NCBI RefSeq assembly: GCF_014647975.1
Contig: NZ_BMQF01000028.1
Location: 1-64,000 of the forward strand
Direction: 5' to 3'
DNA length: 64,000 nt
Source: Streptomyces fumigatiscleroticus
Lineage (GTDB): Bacteria > Actinomycetota > Actinomycetes > Streptomycetales > Streptomycetaceae
Each line of letters begins with the position of its first letter. Position 1 is the first letter of the stretch. A program made the position numbers and the translations under genes. The notes below the pieces were generated by a model. It ran no database searches. It saw nothing but the letters and a program-made list of their open reading frames with translations, and had not been told where the DNA came from. Positions 34,353 through 42,301 of the stretch are shown piece after piece.

Positions 34353-34765
34353 CGTTCGGTGATGTGCTGGTCTCGTCCCGCCTGGTAGACACGCGCCCGC
34401 CCGGAGGCATTGGCGCGCATCGTGATCCGCCCGACACGCACCTGCTCCTCGGCGGGCAGAACCGGAACAAGCGCCTCGTCCAGCAGGCGCCGGACATCAC
34501 TTGCTGTGGCGGGTCCCTCGAGCAGCAGTCGCTGCAGCCGGTCCTGCCAGTCCGTCGCGAGGCGCTGCTCGGTATCCGTGTCGCCGGACTCGCGTGCCGT
34601 CAGCACTCGGCCACGGGTTGTGTCCAGATCGGTGCCGAGGCCCTCGACCTGCTCCGGCCGTAGGCGATTCCACCAGGCGACGACCGCCGTCCGAGCCTGG
34701 CACCAGGCATCCGTGGCCATCGCTCCCACCATTGCCGTACCCGCCGCAAGGGCTATGGGGTCCAT
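34349..34765 (-). CDS. Small effector-like protein with C-terminal amyloid-type signalling motif
   Basis: A 138-residue protein. It starts with a glycine/alanine-rich hydrophobic helix (DPIALAAGTAMVGAMATDAW), then helices rich in Arg/Glu (WWNRLRPEQVEGLGTDL; WQDRLQRLLLEG), and ends GRARVYQAGRDQHITER. The final motif recurs at the N-terminus of the nSTAND protein. Known bacterial amyloid signalling pairs have exactly this layout: a small effector with the motif at its C-terminus next to a STAND receptor with it at the N-terminus. The helical N-terminal domain resembles the membrane-active Bell type, but this is inference. The ATG at 34765 follows TGAGGAG; its stop overlaps the receptor start. 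Confidence 0.75.
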   Translation of the reverse strand: MDPIALAAGTAMVGAMATDAWCQARTAVVAWWNRLRPEQVEGLGTDLDTTRGRVLTARESGDTDTEQRLATDWQDRLQRLLLEGPATASDVRRLLDEALVPVLPAEEQVRVGRITMRANASGRARVYQAGRDQHITER

Positions 34766-34922
34766 CCCGCACTCCTCAAGTCCGGATGCCGGAAGAACCA
34801 CGGTAGGTGCGCGGGCATGCGAGAGCGCCCCAACGGTGGTCGCCGTGGACGAGATTTTGCGCAGCGGCTCTCCGAGCTGAGGACTGCTGACACCAGGGGT
34901 GACCCCCGGAATCCTGGTCGTC

Positions 34923-35669
34923 ATGGATGAGGTCGAGGTCGTCGTCGCCCATTCCGAGCGCGCGACCCTGCGCGTCGGCGACGTGTTCCTGAAGGTCGAC
35001 GCCGATCAGGCGCGCACCGACGTCGAGATCGAGGCGATGGCCCTGGCGCCGGTCCCCACCCCGAAGGTCCTGTGGCGCGAACCGCCCGTGCTCGCGATCG
35101 CCGCGGTCCCGGGGACGGCGCTCGGCCGCCTCGGCGAGCCGTCGACCGCGTCCCCGGCGGCGTGGGCCGCGGCGGGTGCCGCCCTCCGGAAGTTGCACGA
35201 CGCGCCGTTGCCGCCGTGGCCCGGCCGGAGCGGCCGGTGCCGCGAGGAGTTGGCGGCGGATCTCGACGGCGAGTGCAAGTGGCTCGTGACGAACGGCGTC
35301 CTGCCCGCCGACCTGGTCACCCGCAACCGTCAGGTCGCCGAGGCCGCGCTCCGGCCGTGGACTTCGAGGTTCACGCACGGCGACCTGCAGATCACGCACG
35401 TGTTCGTCGACGGCGACGAGATCACGGGCATCATCGACTGGTCCGAGGCGGGCCGGGGTGATGCCTTGTCCGACCTCGCCACCTTGACGCTCGGACACGA
35501 GGAGCACCTCGGCGACGTCGTCGCCGGCTATGGCGCCGACGTCGATCTCGACGTGATCCGCGCGTGGTGGTCGTTGCGAAGCCTGCTGGGAGTCCGCTGG
35601 CTGGTCGAGCACGGCTTCGACCCGTTCGCACCGGGCTGCGAAGTCGACGTCCTGAGATCCCGGATGTGA
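34923..35669 (+). CDS. Aminoglycoside phosphotransferase-family kinase
   Basis: A 248-residue APH/choline-kinase-fold protein. The catalytic loop is FTHGDLQITHVF (the Asp is the catalytic base) and the metal-binding loop is GIIDWSEAGRGDALSDLA. The small lobe is short (DVFLKVDADQ with the ATP-binding lysine). Such proteins phosphorylate antibiotics, macrolides or small metabolites; this one has no resistance context. The ATG at 34923 is used because homology begins MDEVEVV; an in-frame ATG at 34899 would add eight residues. Confidence 0.85.
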   Translation: MDEVEVVVAHSERATLRVGDVFLKVDADQARTDVEIEAMALAPVPTPKVLWREPPVLAIAAVPGTALGRLGEPSTASPAAWAAAGAALRKLHDAPLPPWPGRSGRCREELAADLDGECKWLVTNGVLPADLVTRNRQVAEAALRPWTSRFTHGDLQITHVFVDGDEITGIIDWSEAGRGDALSDLATLTLGHEEHLGDVVAGYGADVDLDVIRAWWSLRSLLGVRWLVEHGFDPFAPGCEVDVLRSRM

Positions 35670-35912
35670 GGCTGCGCGGGCGGCGGAACCAGTGCGGCGG
35701 CGCGACCGCTCCTTCCACGGACCAGCGGTACCGCCCAGGCCGGAAGCCGTGCCCGGCGCCGCGGTCGGCCTACAGGTGGACGTCGTCGCGGTTGCCGCCG
35801 GTGGCGCCCGCGGCGCGGAAGAAGGCCGTCGCCAGCAGGTCATCCACGAGCCGAATCCCAGCTCCTGGGGCGGAAACTCCCAGCCGATCCCGGTGTACGG
35901 CACGGCCTGGCA
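35667..35912 (-). pseudogene. IS5-family transposase relic with internal deletion
   Basis: On the minus strand one frame reads AVPYTGIGWEFPPQELGFGS then WMTCWRR (35912-35826), the N-terminal hallmark of a Streptomyces IS5-group transposase. About 90 bases on, another frame reads RYRWSVEGAVAPPHWFRRPR (35736-35667), corresponding to the C-terminal VERT..W.H.FRRLRIRWE block. The catalytic middle is gone. It differs from the IS5 element at 13113-13910. Confidence 0.7.
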
Positions 35913-36077
35913 GCGGTCTTCCCGGACTTCACGGCGAGGCCGTGGGCGCGGCGGCCGCTGTCGCGGAAGGAGATTCCGCCGAGGCTCTCGGCGGGGGCGC
36001 CGCTCAGCTGCCCGCGTGGTTGCGGACAGCACCTCCGTGTCCGGGCCGCACTCGTCCGCCGCAGCGTGCGGCGGCCC

Positions 36078-36488
36078 TTACGCATCGAGTACGGCGGCGA
36101 CGGCCTCGATCTCGACGAGCTGGTCCTTGTAGCCGAGCACGGTGACGCCCATCAAAGTGCTGGGGACATCATGGTCGGCGAACGAGTCCCGGACCACCTG
36201 CCAGGCAGCCACCAGATCCTCCTGTCGAGCCGATGCCACCAGAACCCTGGTACTGATGACGTCCTGGAGTGACGCGCCGGCGGCGGCGAGAGCAGCCTGC
36301 ATGTTCTCAACGGCCTTCGCAGCCTGGCCCGCGTAGTCTCCGACCGCTGCCGTGGAACCGTCGTCGTTCAGCGGACACGCCCCGGCGAGGAAGATCAGGC
36401 GCGACTCGGCGGGCGCCGTGGCCGCATAGGCGTACTCGGCGACGTCGGACAGGGAAGACGAGCGGATCAGAGTGATGGCACGAGCCAT
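36078..36488 (-). CDS. RidA/YjgF-family protein
   Basis: A 136-residue protein of the RidA superfamily, which deaminates reactive enamine/imine intermediates or serves related roles. Recognisable features are LIFLAGACPLNDDG, VGDYAGQAAKAVENMQAALA, SLQDVISTRVLVAS and the end TVLGYKDQLVEIEAVAAV. The usual C-terminal RVEIEAVA is present as LVEIEAVA; the active-site arginine normally found in that strand region is in STRVLVA. The ATG at 36488 follows GGAAAGGA. Confidence 0.85.
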   Translation of the reverse strand: MARAITLIRSSSLSDVAEYAYAATAPAESRLIFLAGACPLNDDGSTAAVGDYAGQAAKAVENMQAALAAAGASLQDVISTRVLVASARQEDLVAAWQVVRDSFADHDVPSTLMGVTVLGYKDQLVEIEAVAAVLDA

Positions 36489-36869
36489 GGCCGTAGGGTC
36501 CTTTCCCAGCGAGTGTTCACCGCGGACATCCTGCCGACGGCGCGTCGGCGCCGCCTCCCTTTTTCCTCGCGGCAACGCCGTCACCTGGACGACACGCGCG
36601 AAGCGGACGATCACCCATCGACTCGCGGACTCCCCCGAGAAACGCTGCCTCGCGGAGAACAACGGTGCTGCTGCGTACAGCGGTTCCGCTGCGCCGACGG
36701 GGACGGACCCCGTCCGCCCGGCGTTCAGGGCACGCTGGTGCCGGGCGGGGGACAGGCCGACGCCGTCCACGAGTACACCGTGCGCACGGGCGGGGCGGAC
36801 GGCTCTGTTCGTTCTGCTGGGGCGCGCTCACAGGTGCCTCCGTATCGGGGGAGTGGCTCGTGGTGGGCT
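36489..36869. other. Intergenic region
   Basis: About 380 bases between RidA and the end of the methyltransferase gene with no recognisable coding or structured element. Confidence 0.5.
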
Positions 36870-37445
36870 TCAAGGCCGCAGGGCGTAGCAGCGGAGCACG
36901 TCGAGGTCGGCGGTGTGGGTGACGGACCAGCCTGCTGTGAGCGTCTCGGCCTCGTTGGCGGTGATCCCCAGGCGTTCGCACGGATCGGCGACGGTCCGGC
37001 GGCCGACCACTTCGGTGACGACCCAGAAGGTTCCGCCGGGGGCGAGAAGCTGCCGGACGCGGTCGAGGAAGGCGGGCTTGTCGTCCAGCCACCGGTAGAC
37101 CAGACGGCAGGTGATGACCGCGTACGCGGGGTGTGGCAGCGTGCCGAGGGCGTCGGTGGTGATGTCCATGCACCGCCACTCGGGTCCGTGGCCGGGCGCG
37201 GCGTCCTGGCTTGCGGCGAGGGTGATGGCGGTGGGGGCCGAGTCGATGCCTGTGGTGTGGTAGCCGAGTCGGTGATGAAGGTGTCGGGCGAGGCCGCCGT
37301 CCCCGCAGCCGATGTCGAGGGCGGGACGTCCGCGGCCGGGGGAGAGATGCCCGGCCAGGAGGGCGATCTCGGCGTCGCTCAACTGTCGGTAGCGTCGGCC
37401 GGCGGCCCAGAGAGGGTCCCAGTACGAGCGAGCGGATTGGCTCAT
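36870..37445 (-). CDS. Class I SAM-dependent methyltransferase
   Basis: A 191-residue methyltransferase. The SAM-binding motif I is ALDIGCGDGGLARHL (about 42-56), then TTGIDSAPTAI (motif II region), WRCMDIT, and YAVITCRLVYRWL with LLAPGGTFWVVTEV for motifs III-IV. The substrate cannot be deduced. The ATG at 37445 follows AGGAGATG and overlaps the stop of the upstream frame (ATGA), suggesting coupling. Confidence 0.85.
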   Translation of the reverse strand: MSQSARSYWDPLWAAGRRYRQLSDAEIALLAGHLSPGRGRPALDIGCGDGGLARHLHHRLGYHTTGIDSAPTAITLAASQDAAPGHGPEWRCMDITTDALGTLPHPAYAVITCRLVYRWLDDKPAFLDRVRQLLAPGGTFWVVTEVVGRRTVADPCERLGITANEAETLTAGWSVTHTADLDVLRCYALRP

Positions 37446-38035
37446 GACATCTCCTGCTCGGGTCGGTAGGCGTCGCGGTCCGGCTGTAGGCGCCACAGGC
37501 GCCACAAGCCCTGCACGAGACGGGCTGGTCGATCAGTTCGTGACATGTGGCCGTCTGCCAATCCTCCCCCTGTCCGTCGCCACGACGCGGTCGGCGACAG
37601 ATGTGTTGGCGAGGCCATGGTGACCAGGACGACGGCCCGGTCACCGGCCGGTCGTGTCCCGCCGCAGCCCGGTGGAGATGCGGTGTTCCGCTCGCGGGAC
37701 GAGGCCGGAGGTCGGCTCCGGAACGACGGGCGGGTTGGTTCGGTGGGGGAAGTGCTGATGAGTTCCGACAGCACCGCGGGATGTCGGCGCGGGCCGGGAG
37801 TGCTGGCAGCCGGGAGTGCGTTGACGCGGTTCTCGTACTCGCGGCGGGCCTTGCGCTGGGCCGGGAGCGCCGCGGTGCCGTCGAGGACCTGGCGAAGGTC
37901 GGGAAGTCGCCGGTGGACCGCTTCCAGGTGCGCGGTGCGCACGTCGTGGGCCATCGTGGCTGGGACGGCGGGGCGGCGCCCGCCCTTGTCGCCCTTCGCC
38001 TCGGCGGCCCGCAGCCTGTCAGCGAACCCTGTCAT
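37442..38035 (-). CDS. Hypothetical protein upstream of methyltransferase
   Basis: A 197-residue frame whose stop overlaps the methyltransferase start. The first 80 residues look protein-like (GFADRLRAAEAKGDKGGRRP; TAHLEAVHRRLPDLRQVLDG). The remainder is rich in Pro/Arg/Ser and may be disordered or non-coding. No family is recognised, and there is no clear ribosome site at ATG 38035. Confidence 0.4.
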   Translation of the reverse strand: MTGFADRLRAAEAKGDKGGRRPAVPATMAHDVRTAHLEAVHRRLPDLRQVLDGTAALPAQRKARREYENRVNALPAASTPGPRRHPAVLSELISTSPTEPTRPSFRSRPPASSRERNTASPPGCGGTRPAGDRAVVLVTMASPTHLSPTASWRRTGGGLADGHMSRTDRPARLVQGLWRLWRLQPDRDAYRPEQEMS

Positions 38036-38465
38036 CAGCCGTTCATCGAATTCGATTGAATCGGCGCCGCCGCCGGCCCCGGAAATTCCGGGTTCATTGG
38101 ATGCCCGTCGCGCCTGTCGTCATTCGTTTCAGGTCCGGGCACCGACCGGCCTGCCGCCGGGCGTCGCGGCGGCGAACCGGGTAGGAGTTCACCGATCCTT
38201 TCTCTGCGTTGGCCGCGAGCGACGGCGGCGTGGTGCTGCGGTCGCGGAGTGGGGCCGTCGGCACGGGTCGGGCAGTGGTGGACAGGTCGAGGGTCAACCC
38301 ATTCCGTGCTCGTCTCCTCGGTCGCCTCGCCGGATCCTCCCCCTTTTCCCGAGCGCGGCAGAACTTCGGATTCGGCCATAGGGACATGGTTTCACCAAGT
38401 AAGTCAAGACTTACCTTCGAGGAGCTTTGACCGTATGGTGTGGCTCGAATCGAAGGAGCCCCCTG
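38036..38465. other. Divergent promoter region before the HelD-like gene
   Basis: About 430 non-coding bases separate the minus-strand frame from the helicase gene. The only notable element is the palindrome at 38399-38414. Confidence 0.5.
38399..38414. promoter_or_regulatory. Palindrome before the HelD-like gene
   Basis: GTAAGTC-AA-GACTTAC is a perfect 7-bp inverted repeat with a 2-base centre, 51 bases before the TTG start. It is unusually AT-rich for this DNA. A dimeric regulator site is likely; the regulator is not identifiable. Confidence 0.6.
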
Positions 38466-40547
38466 TTGTCGGAAATGAATGATCCCGCCGTGCGTGCGGT
38501 TGAATTGGAGCAGGATTATGTGTCCTCCTTGTATGAGTTGCTTACCGAGCGGATTTCCGAGGCGCGAGTACACCGGGCGAGTGTGCTGAAGGCCCCGGCG
38601 GACAGTGCCGGTGAGGCATATGAGAGAGAAATCGCCGCCGAGCGTCTGGCCAAGGAGATCGGCCGGCTGGAGGGCGCCGAGAAGGGGCTGGTCTTCGGGC
38701 GCATCGACTGGACGGATGGCACGGCCCTGCGCATCGGGCGGATCGGACTGCACAGGGAGGAGGACGACCTGCCTCTGCTCGTGGACTGGCGCGCGAACGC
38801 GGCGCGGCCCTTCTACGAGGCGACACCGGTCCACCCGATGGGCCTGCGGCGGCGCCGGCACCTGCGCCTCGAGGAGCGCACGGTCATCTCGGTGAGCGAC
38901 GAACTGCTGGACGGGTCCGCCCCGACCGACGAGGACGTCGTGGGGGACGGCCCGTTGACCGAGGCTCTGTCGGCACGGCGTACGGGCAGGATGCACGCGG
39001 CCGTCGCGACGCTGCGGGCCGAGCAGGACGAGATCGTCCGTTCCGCCCACCGCGGGGTGACCGTGGTGCAGGGCGGGCCCGGCACCGGCAAGACGGTGGT
39101 CGCCCTGCACCGGGCGGCCTACGTCCTGTACGCCTTCCCGCGCGCCGCGGAGGAGGGTGTCCTGGTGGTGGGCCCGAACGCCCGGTTCCTCGACTACATC
39201 TCCCAGGTCCTTCCCTCGCTCGGGGAGAACGACGTCGTTCTGGCGACCTGCCGGGAACTGGCCGGAGTGTCCACGGACATGGTGGACCCGTTCGATACGG
39301 CGCGTCTCAAGGGCAGCTCCGACCTCGCCGACGCCCTGGCCGGCCTGCTGCGCGTCCACCAGGCCCCCGCCGGTGACTTCACCGTGCGGGTCGGACGGGA
39401 ACTGGTTCACCTCTCCGGCGAGGAGGTCGCCACGGCACGCGACGCCGCCGTGGCAGCCGTAGCTGGGCACAACCCCGCGCGCCAGGTGTTCAAGGAGCTC
39501 TTGGTCGACGCCGTCACCGACGCGATGCAACGAGACATGGGCGACCTCCTGGAGCGGATCGACGCCGATGCCGAACGGATGACGGGCATGGACCTCGACC
39601 GGTTCACGGGAGCCGCCCGGCGCCGTGCCGAAGGTGCGGCCGACTCAAGTCCGGTCCACGAGCTGGACCTGGACGCCGTCCGAGCCGATCTCCTGGACGA
39701 CGCCGGCGTCGACCGAGCGGTCGAGGTGCTGTGGCCGCGGCTGACACCCGGTGACCTCGTGAAGGCGCTCCTGACGAACGCCGAGGCTCTCGCCGAGCGC
39801 CTGCCCCGCCTGACCGCGCAGGAGCGGTCCCTGCTGCTGCGCGGTCCGGACGACCCGTGGACCGATGCCGATGTGCCGTTGCTGGACGAGGCGGCGAGCC
39901 TGGTCGACGGCCCCCCGGAGCGGACGTACGGGCACGTCGTCGTCGACGAGGCGCAGGAACTGACGGCCATGCAGTGGCGGATGATCGTCCGGCGCTGCCC
40001 GGCAAGGGCGATGACGCTGGTGGGTGACTTCGCCCAGGCAGGCCCGGTCGCGACAGCACGCGACTGGAAGGAAGCACTGAGCCCCCACGTCGGACCGCGG
40101 TTCACACTGCACACCCTGACCGTCAGCTACCGCACCACGCAGGAGATCCTGGAGAGCGTCCGGGACCTGCTCACGCGGATCGCTCCGGACCAGAAGCCCA
40201 CACGGTCACTGCGAAGCGGTGAGAGCCCCCGCACCGTGACCACACCTGCGGACGGATCGGTCACCGCCGTCGTTCGAGAACTCCACGCCCAGAGCACCGC
40301 GCACCCGGGCGAGCTTCTGGGAGTGATCTGCGCGGACACCAGGGTGAGCGAGCTGACGGCCCAGGGCATCGCTCACCACGCACGCATCGTGCCGGCGTCC
40401 GAAGCGCGCGGCCTGGAATTCGACGGGGTCGTCGTCATGAACCCCGAGGAAATCATCACGGCCCGCCCCGGTGGGGAAAGGGACCTGTACGTAGCCCTGA
40501 CCAGGGCCACCAAGCGCCTCTGCATCATCACCGTCCAGCCCGCCTGA
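38466..40547 (+). CDS. HelD-like RNA-polymerase-associated superfamily 1 helicase
   Basis: A 693-residue UvrD/HelD-family ATPase. The N-terminal coiled arm (ELEQDYVSSLYELLTERISE) is followed by Walker A VVQGGPGTGKTVVALHRAAY (about 199-218), the insertion domain, Walker B HVVVDEAQELTAMQWRMI, VGDFAQAG, SYRTTQEIL, and the C-terminal motifs SEARGLEFDGVVV and LYVALTRATKRL. HelD proteins pull stalled RNA polymerase off DNA and in actinobacteria can relieve rifamycin inhibition. I choose TTG 38466 because GAAGGAG lies 7 bases upstream; ATG 38475 would be 16 bases away. Confidence 0.85.
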   Translation: MSEMNDPAVRAVELEQDYVSSLYELLTERISEARVHRASVLKAPADSAGEAYEREIAAERLAKEIGRLEGAEKGLVFGRIDWTDGTALRIGRIGLHREEDDLPLLVDWRANAARPFYEATPVHPMGLRRRRHLRLEERTVISVSDELLDGSAPTDEDVVGDGPLTEALSARRTGRMHAAVATLRAEQDEIVRSAHRGVTVVQGGPGTGKTVVALHRAAYVLYAFPRAAEEGVLVVGPNARFLDYISQVLPSLGENDVVLATCRELAGVSTDMVDPFDTARLKGSSDLADALAGLLRVHQAPAGDFTVRVGRELVHLSGEEVATARDAAVAAVAGHNPARQVFKELLVDAVTDAMQRDMGDLLERIDADAERMTGMDLDRFTGAARRRAEGAADSSPVHELDLDAVRADLLDDAGVDRAVEVLWPRLTPGDLVKALLTNAEALAERLPRLTAQERSLLLRGPDDPWTDADVPLLDEAASLVDGPPERTYGHVVVDEAQELTAMQWRMIVRRCPARAMTLVGDFAQAGPVATARDWKEALSPHVGPRFTLHTLTVSYRTTQEILESVRDLLTRIAPDQKPTRSLRSGESPRTVTTPADGSVTAVVRELHAQSTAHPGELLGVICADTRVSELTAQGIAHHARIVPASEARGLEFDGVVVMNPEEIITARPGGERDLYVALTRATKRLCIITVQPA

Positions 40548-40554
40548 CGACTCG

Positions 40555-40579
40555 GCGCCCGCGTCGTCGCCGCGGGCGC
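40555..40579 (+). terminator. Hairpin after the HelD-like gene
   Basis: GCGCCCGCG (40555-40563) pairs with CGCGGGCGC (40571-40579), a 9-bp perfect stem with a 7-base loop, 8 bases past the stop. Confidence 0.65.
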
Positions 40580-40655
40580 ACCCGGCGCGGTACAGCCACC
40601 GGCCCGCGCGCACGGGGCTGCTCGCCGCCTCGCCGCTCGTGGCCGCACCCGGCAT

Positions 40656-40880
40656 CACGCGGCCCGGTTCGAACCGACGACGTTCGGATCCCCCTTCGCA
40701 CAGCAGGGTGAAGTCGACGTCACGCAGGTGTCCGAGATGTGGTGGTAGGCGCTCCCGCCCGGCTTGCCGTACCGGACGGACGTCTCGGCGAGCGAGCAGG
40801 CTGTCGAGGTAGGTGTCCATGTGGGTGCCGTCCGCCGCCACCGCGGTGCCGTCGCCCCATGCCTGCGAGATGTCCAGCCG
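40656..40880 (-). pseudogene. Tn3-family transposase (TnpA) relic
   Basis: The minus strand reads AWGDGTAVAADGTHMDTYLD and, after a frame change, AETSVRYGKPGGSAYHHISD. Both blocks recall the conserved C-terminal region of actinobacterial Tn3-type TnpA proteins. The break is explained by a 4-base duplication (CTCGCTCGCC for CTCGCC). Nothing before or after is preserved, so this is a scar. Confidence 0.68.
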
Positions 40881-40966
40881 CGCGTGCGCGCGCCCGCGGC
40901 GATCAGCCCGCGGAGTGACGAGACGGCTCGGTTATTGACATGTCCGGTACTAGTCATGATGCTGTC

Positions 40967-40990
40967 AGAGCGCTCTTTCATCGATGTAAA
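40967..40990. promoter_or_regulatory. Two LacI-type palindromes before the GH43 gene
   Basis: AGAGCGCTCT (40967-40976) is a perfect 10-bp palindrome of the CebR-like GAGCGCTC class. Immediately after, CATCGATGTAAA (40979-40990) matches the right arm and centre of the TACATCGATGTA sites at 50096 and 57295; its left arm is imperfect. They lie about 180 bases upstream of the GH43 start. Confidence 0.55.
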
Positions 40991-41164
40991 ACCGTGGCGC
41001 GGAAGAGAAGAAGGGCGTAACGCACAAGGCTGCTCTCTGCTCTCGGCGGCCTCCACCAAGGCGTGACCGGCCGGACGCCGTGTCTGGGCCGACACCCCTT
41101 CGTTGGGCTGGGCGTGCGCCGAGGCGGAGACCGACGAGGCGGAGACCGACCAGGGAACGGGACC

Positions 41165-42235
41165 ATGAAACTTGCTCGCTGCCTCACCGGCGCCGCCGCC
41201 TTCGCGCTGTCGGGCGTCCTCGCCGCCGTGCTCTCCCTGTCCTCCGCCGGGCCCGCCCAGGCGGAGCAGACCGGTCTCAGGGCCGCGGACCCGAGTGTGA
41301 TCCGCGTCGGTGGCACATACATCTCGGTCCAGTCGACCGGCGGGGGGATCGCCGTGCGGCAGGCCGCGTCGACGACCGCTCTGGCCTCGGCACCCGCTCG
41401 GCAGGTCTGGTCGGACACCCATGGCCTGGGCGAGGTCTGGGCTCCGGAGCTCGTGCGGGACGGCGGCCGCTACTACATCTACTTCTCGGCGGGCCGTGGA
41501 TCGGCACACCGGATGTACGTGATCAGCTCCGCCGACCCGGACAGCGCATACACCGCCGAGACGAAGCTGGCCCTGCCGGACGACAAGTGGGCCATCGACG
41601 GGAGCCTGTTCACCTACAACGGGCAGCGCTGGTTCGTCTGGTCGGGCTGGGCCGGCGACACCAACGTCGAGCAGAACCTCTACATCGCCCGGATGAGCAG
41701 CCCGACCACGCCGACCGGCGCACGGCATGTCATCTCGCAACCGCGGGAGAGCTGGGAGCGGGTGGTCGGCGACCCGTTCATCAACGAGGGTCCCGAGCCC
41801 ATCAAGGACCCGAACGGCCAGCTGCACATCGTGTACTCCGCCAACGGCAGCTGGAGCGACCAGTACTGCCTGGCCGACCTCAGGCTGCGCGCCGGCGGCG
41901 ACCCGACGTACGTGTGGGACTGGTACAAGTCCAACGGCTGCCTGTTCGGCTCCAACCGCGCGACGATGATGTCCGGCTGGGACCCGACGCTGCACGTCAA
42001 CGGCCCCGGCCACCACAGTTTCGTGTTGCTCGACGGCGACATCGACACCAGCCCGCCCGCCGGCCCGAAGTTCCCCCTGATGTTCCACGCGGTGGCGAAG
42101 GACACGCCCTATTCCTGGGAGAACCGGTACTGGTACACCGGCACGTTCTGCTGGTGGGGCGGTACGACGTACAGCCGTGCCAACGTCCCCGGCCCGAACG
42201 CCGACACCGGCTGGAGCCTGAAGTTCTTCGAGTAG
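41165..42235 (+). CDS. Secreted glycoside hydrolase family 43 enzyme (arabinanase-like)
   Basis: A 356-residue secreted five-bladed beta-propeller glycosidase. The Sec signal peptide (about 1-36) ends AGPAQA. GH43 catalytic residues fall in order: the base Asp in RAADPSVIRVGG, the pKa-setting Asp in WAIDGSLF and the acid Glu in INEGPEPIKD. Such enzymes cut alpha-L-arabinofuranosyl or xylosyl linkages; the regulon context suggests arabinan. The mature protein has four cysteines (YCLAD, NGCLFG, FCWWGG region). The ATG at 41165 begins the signal peptide. It is followed in the same direction by a LacI gene. Confidence 0.82.
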   Translation: MKLARCLTGAAAFALSGVLAAVLSLSSAGPAQAEQTGLRAADPSVIRVGGTYISVQSTGGGIAVRQAASTTALASAPARQVWSDTHGLGEVWAPELVRDGGRYYIYFSAGRGSAHRMYVISSADPDSAYTAETKLALPDDKWAIDGSLFTYNGQRWFVWSGWAGDTNVEQNLYIARMSSPTTPTGARHVISQPRESWERVVGDPFINEGPEPIKDPNGQLHIVYSANGSWSDQYCLADLRLRAGGDPTYVWDWYKSNGCLFGSNRATMMSGWDPTLHVNGPGHHSFVLLDGDIDTSPPAGPKFPLMFHAVAKDTPYSWENRYWYTGTFCWWGGTTYSRANVPGPNADTGWSLKFFE

Positions 42236-42301
42236 CCCCGCACGCTCTTGCCGGGAGGTGTGCTCTGTACGGTGTTTCCGGCGCGCGGTTAAGGTGCGGG
42301 C

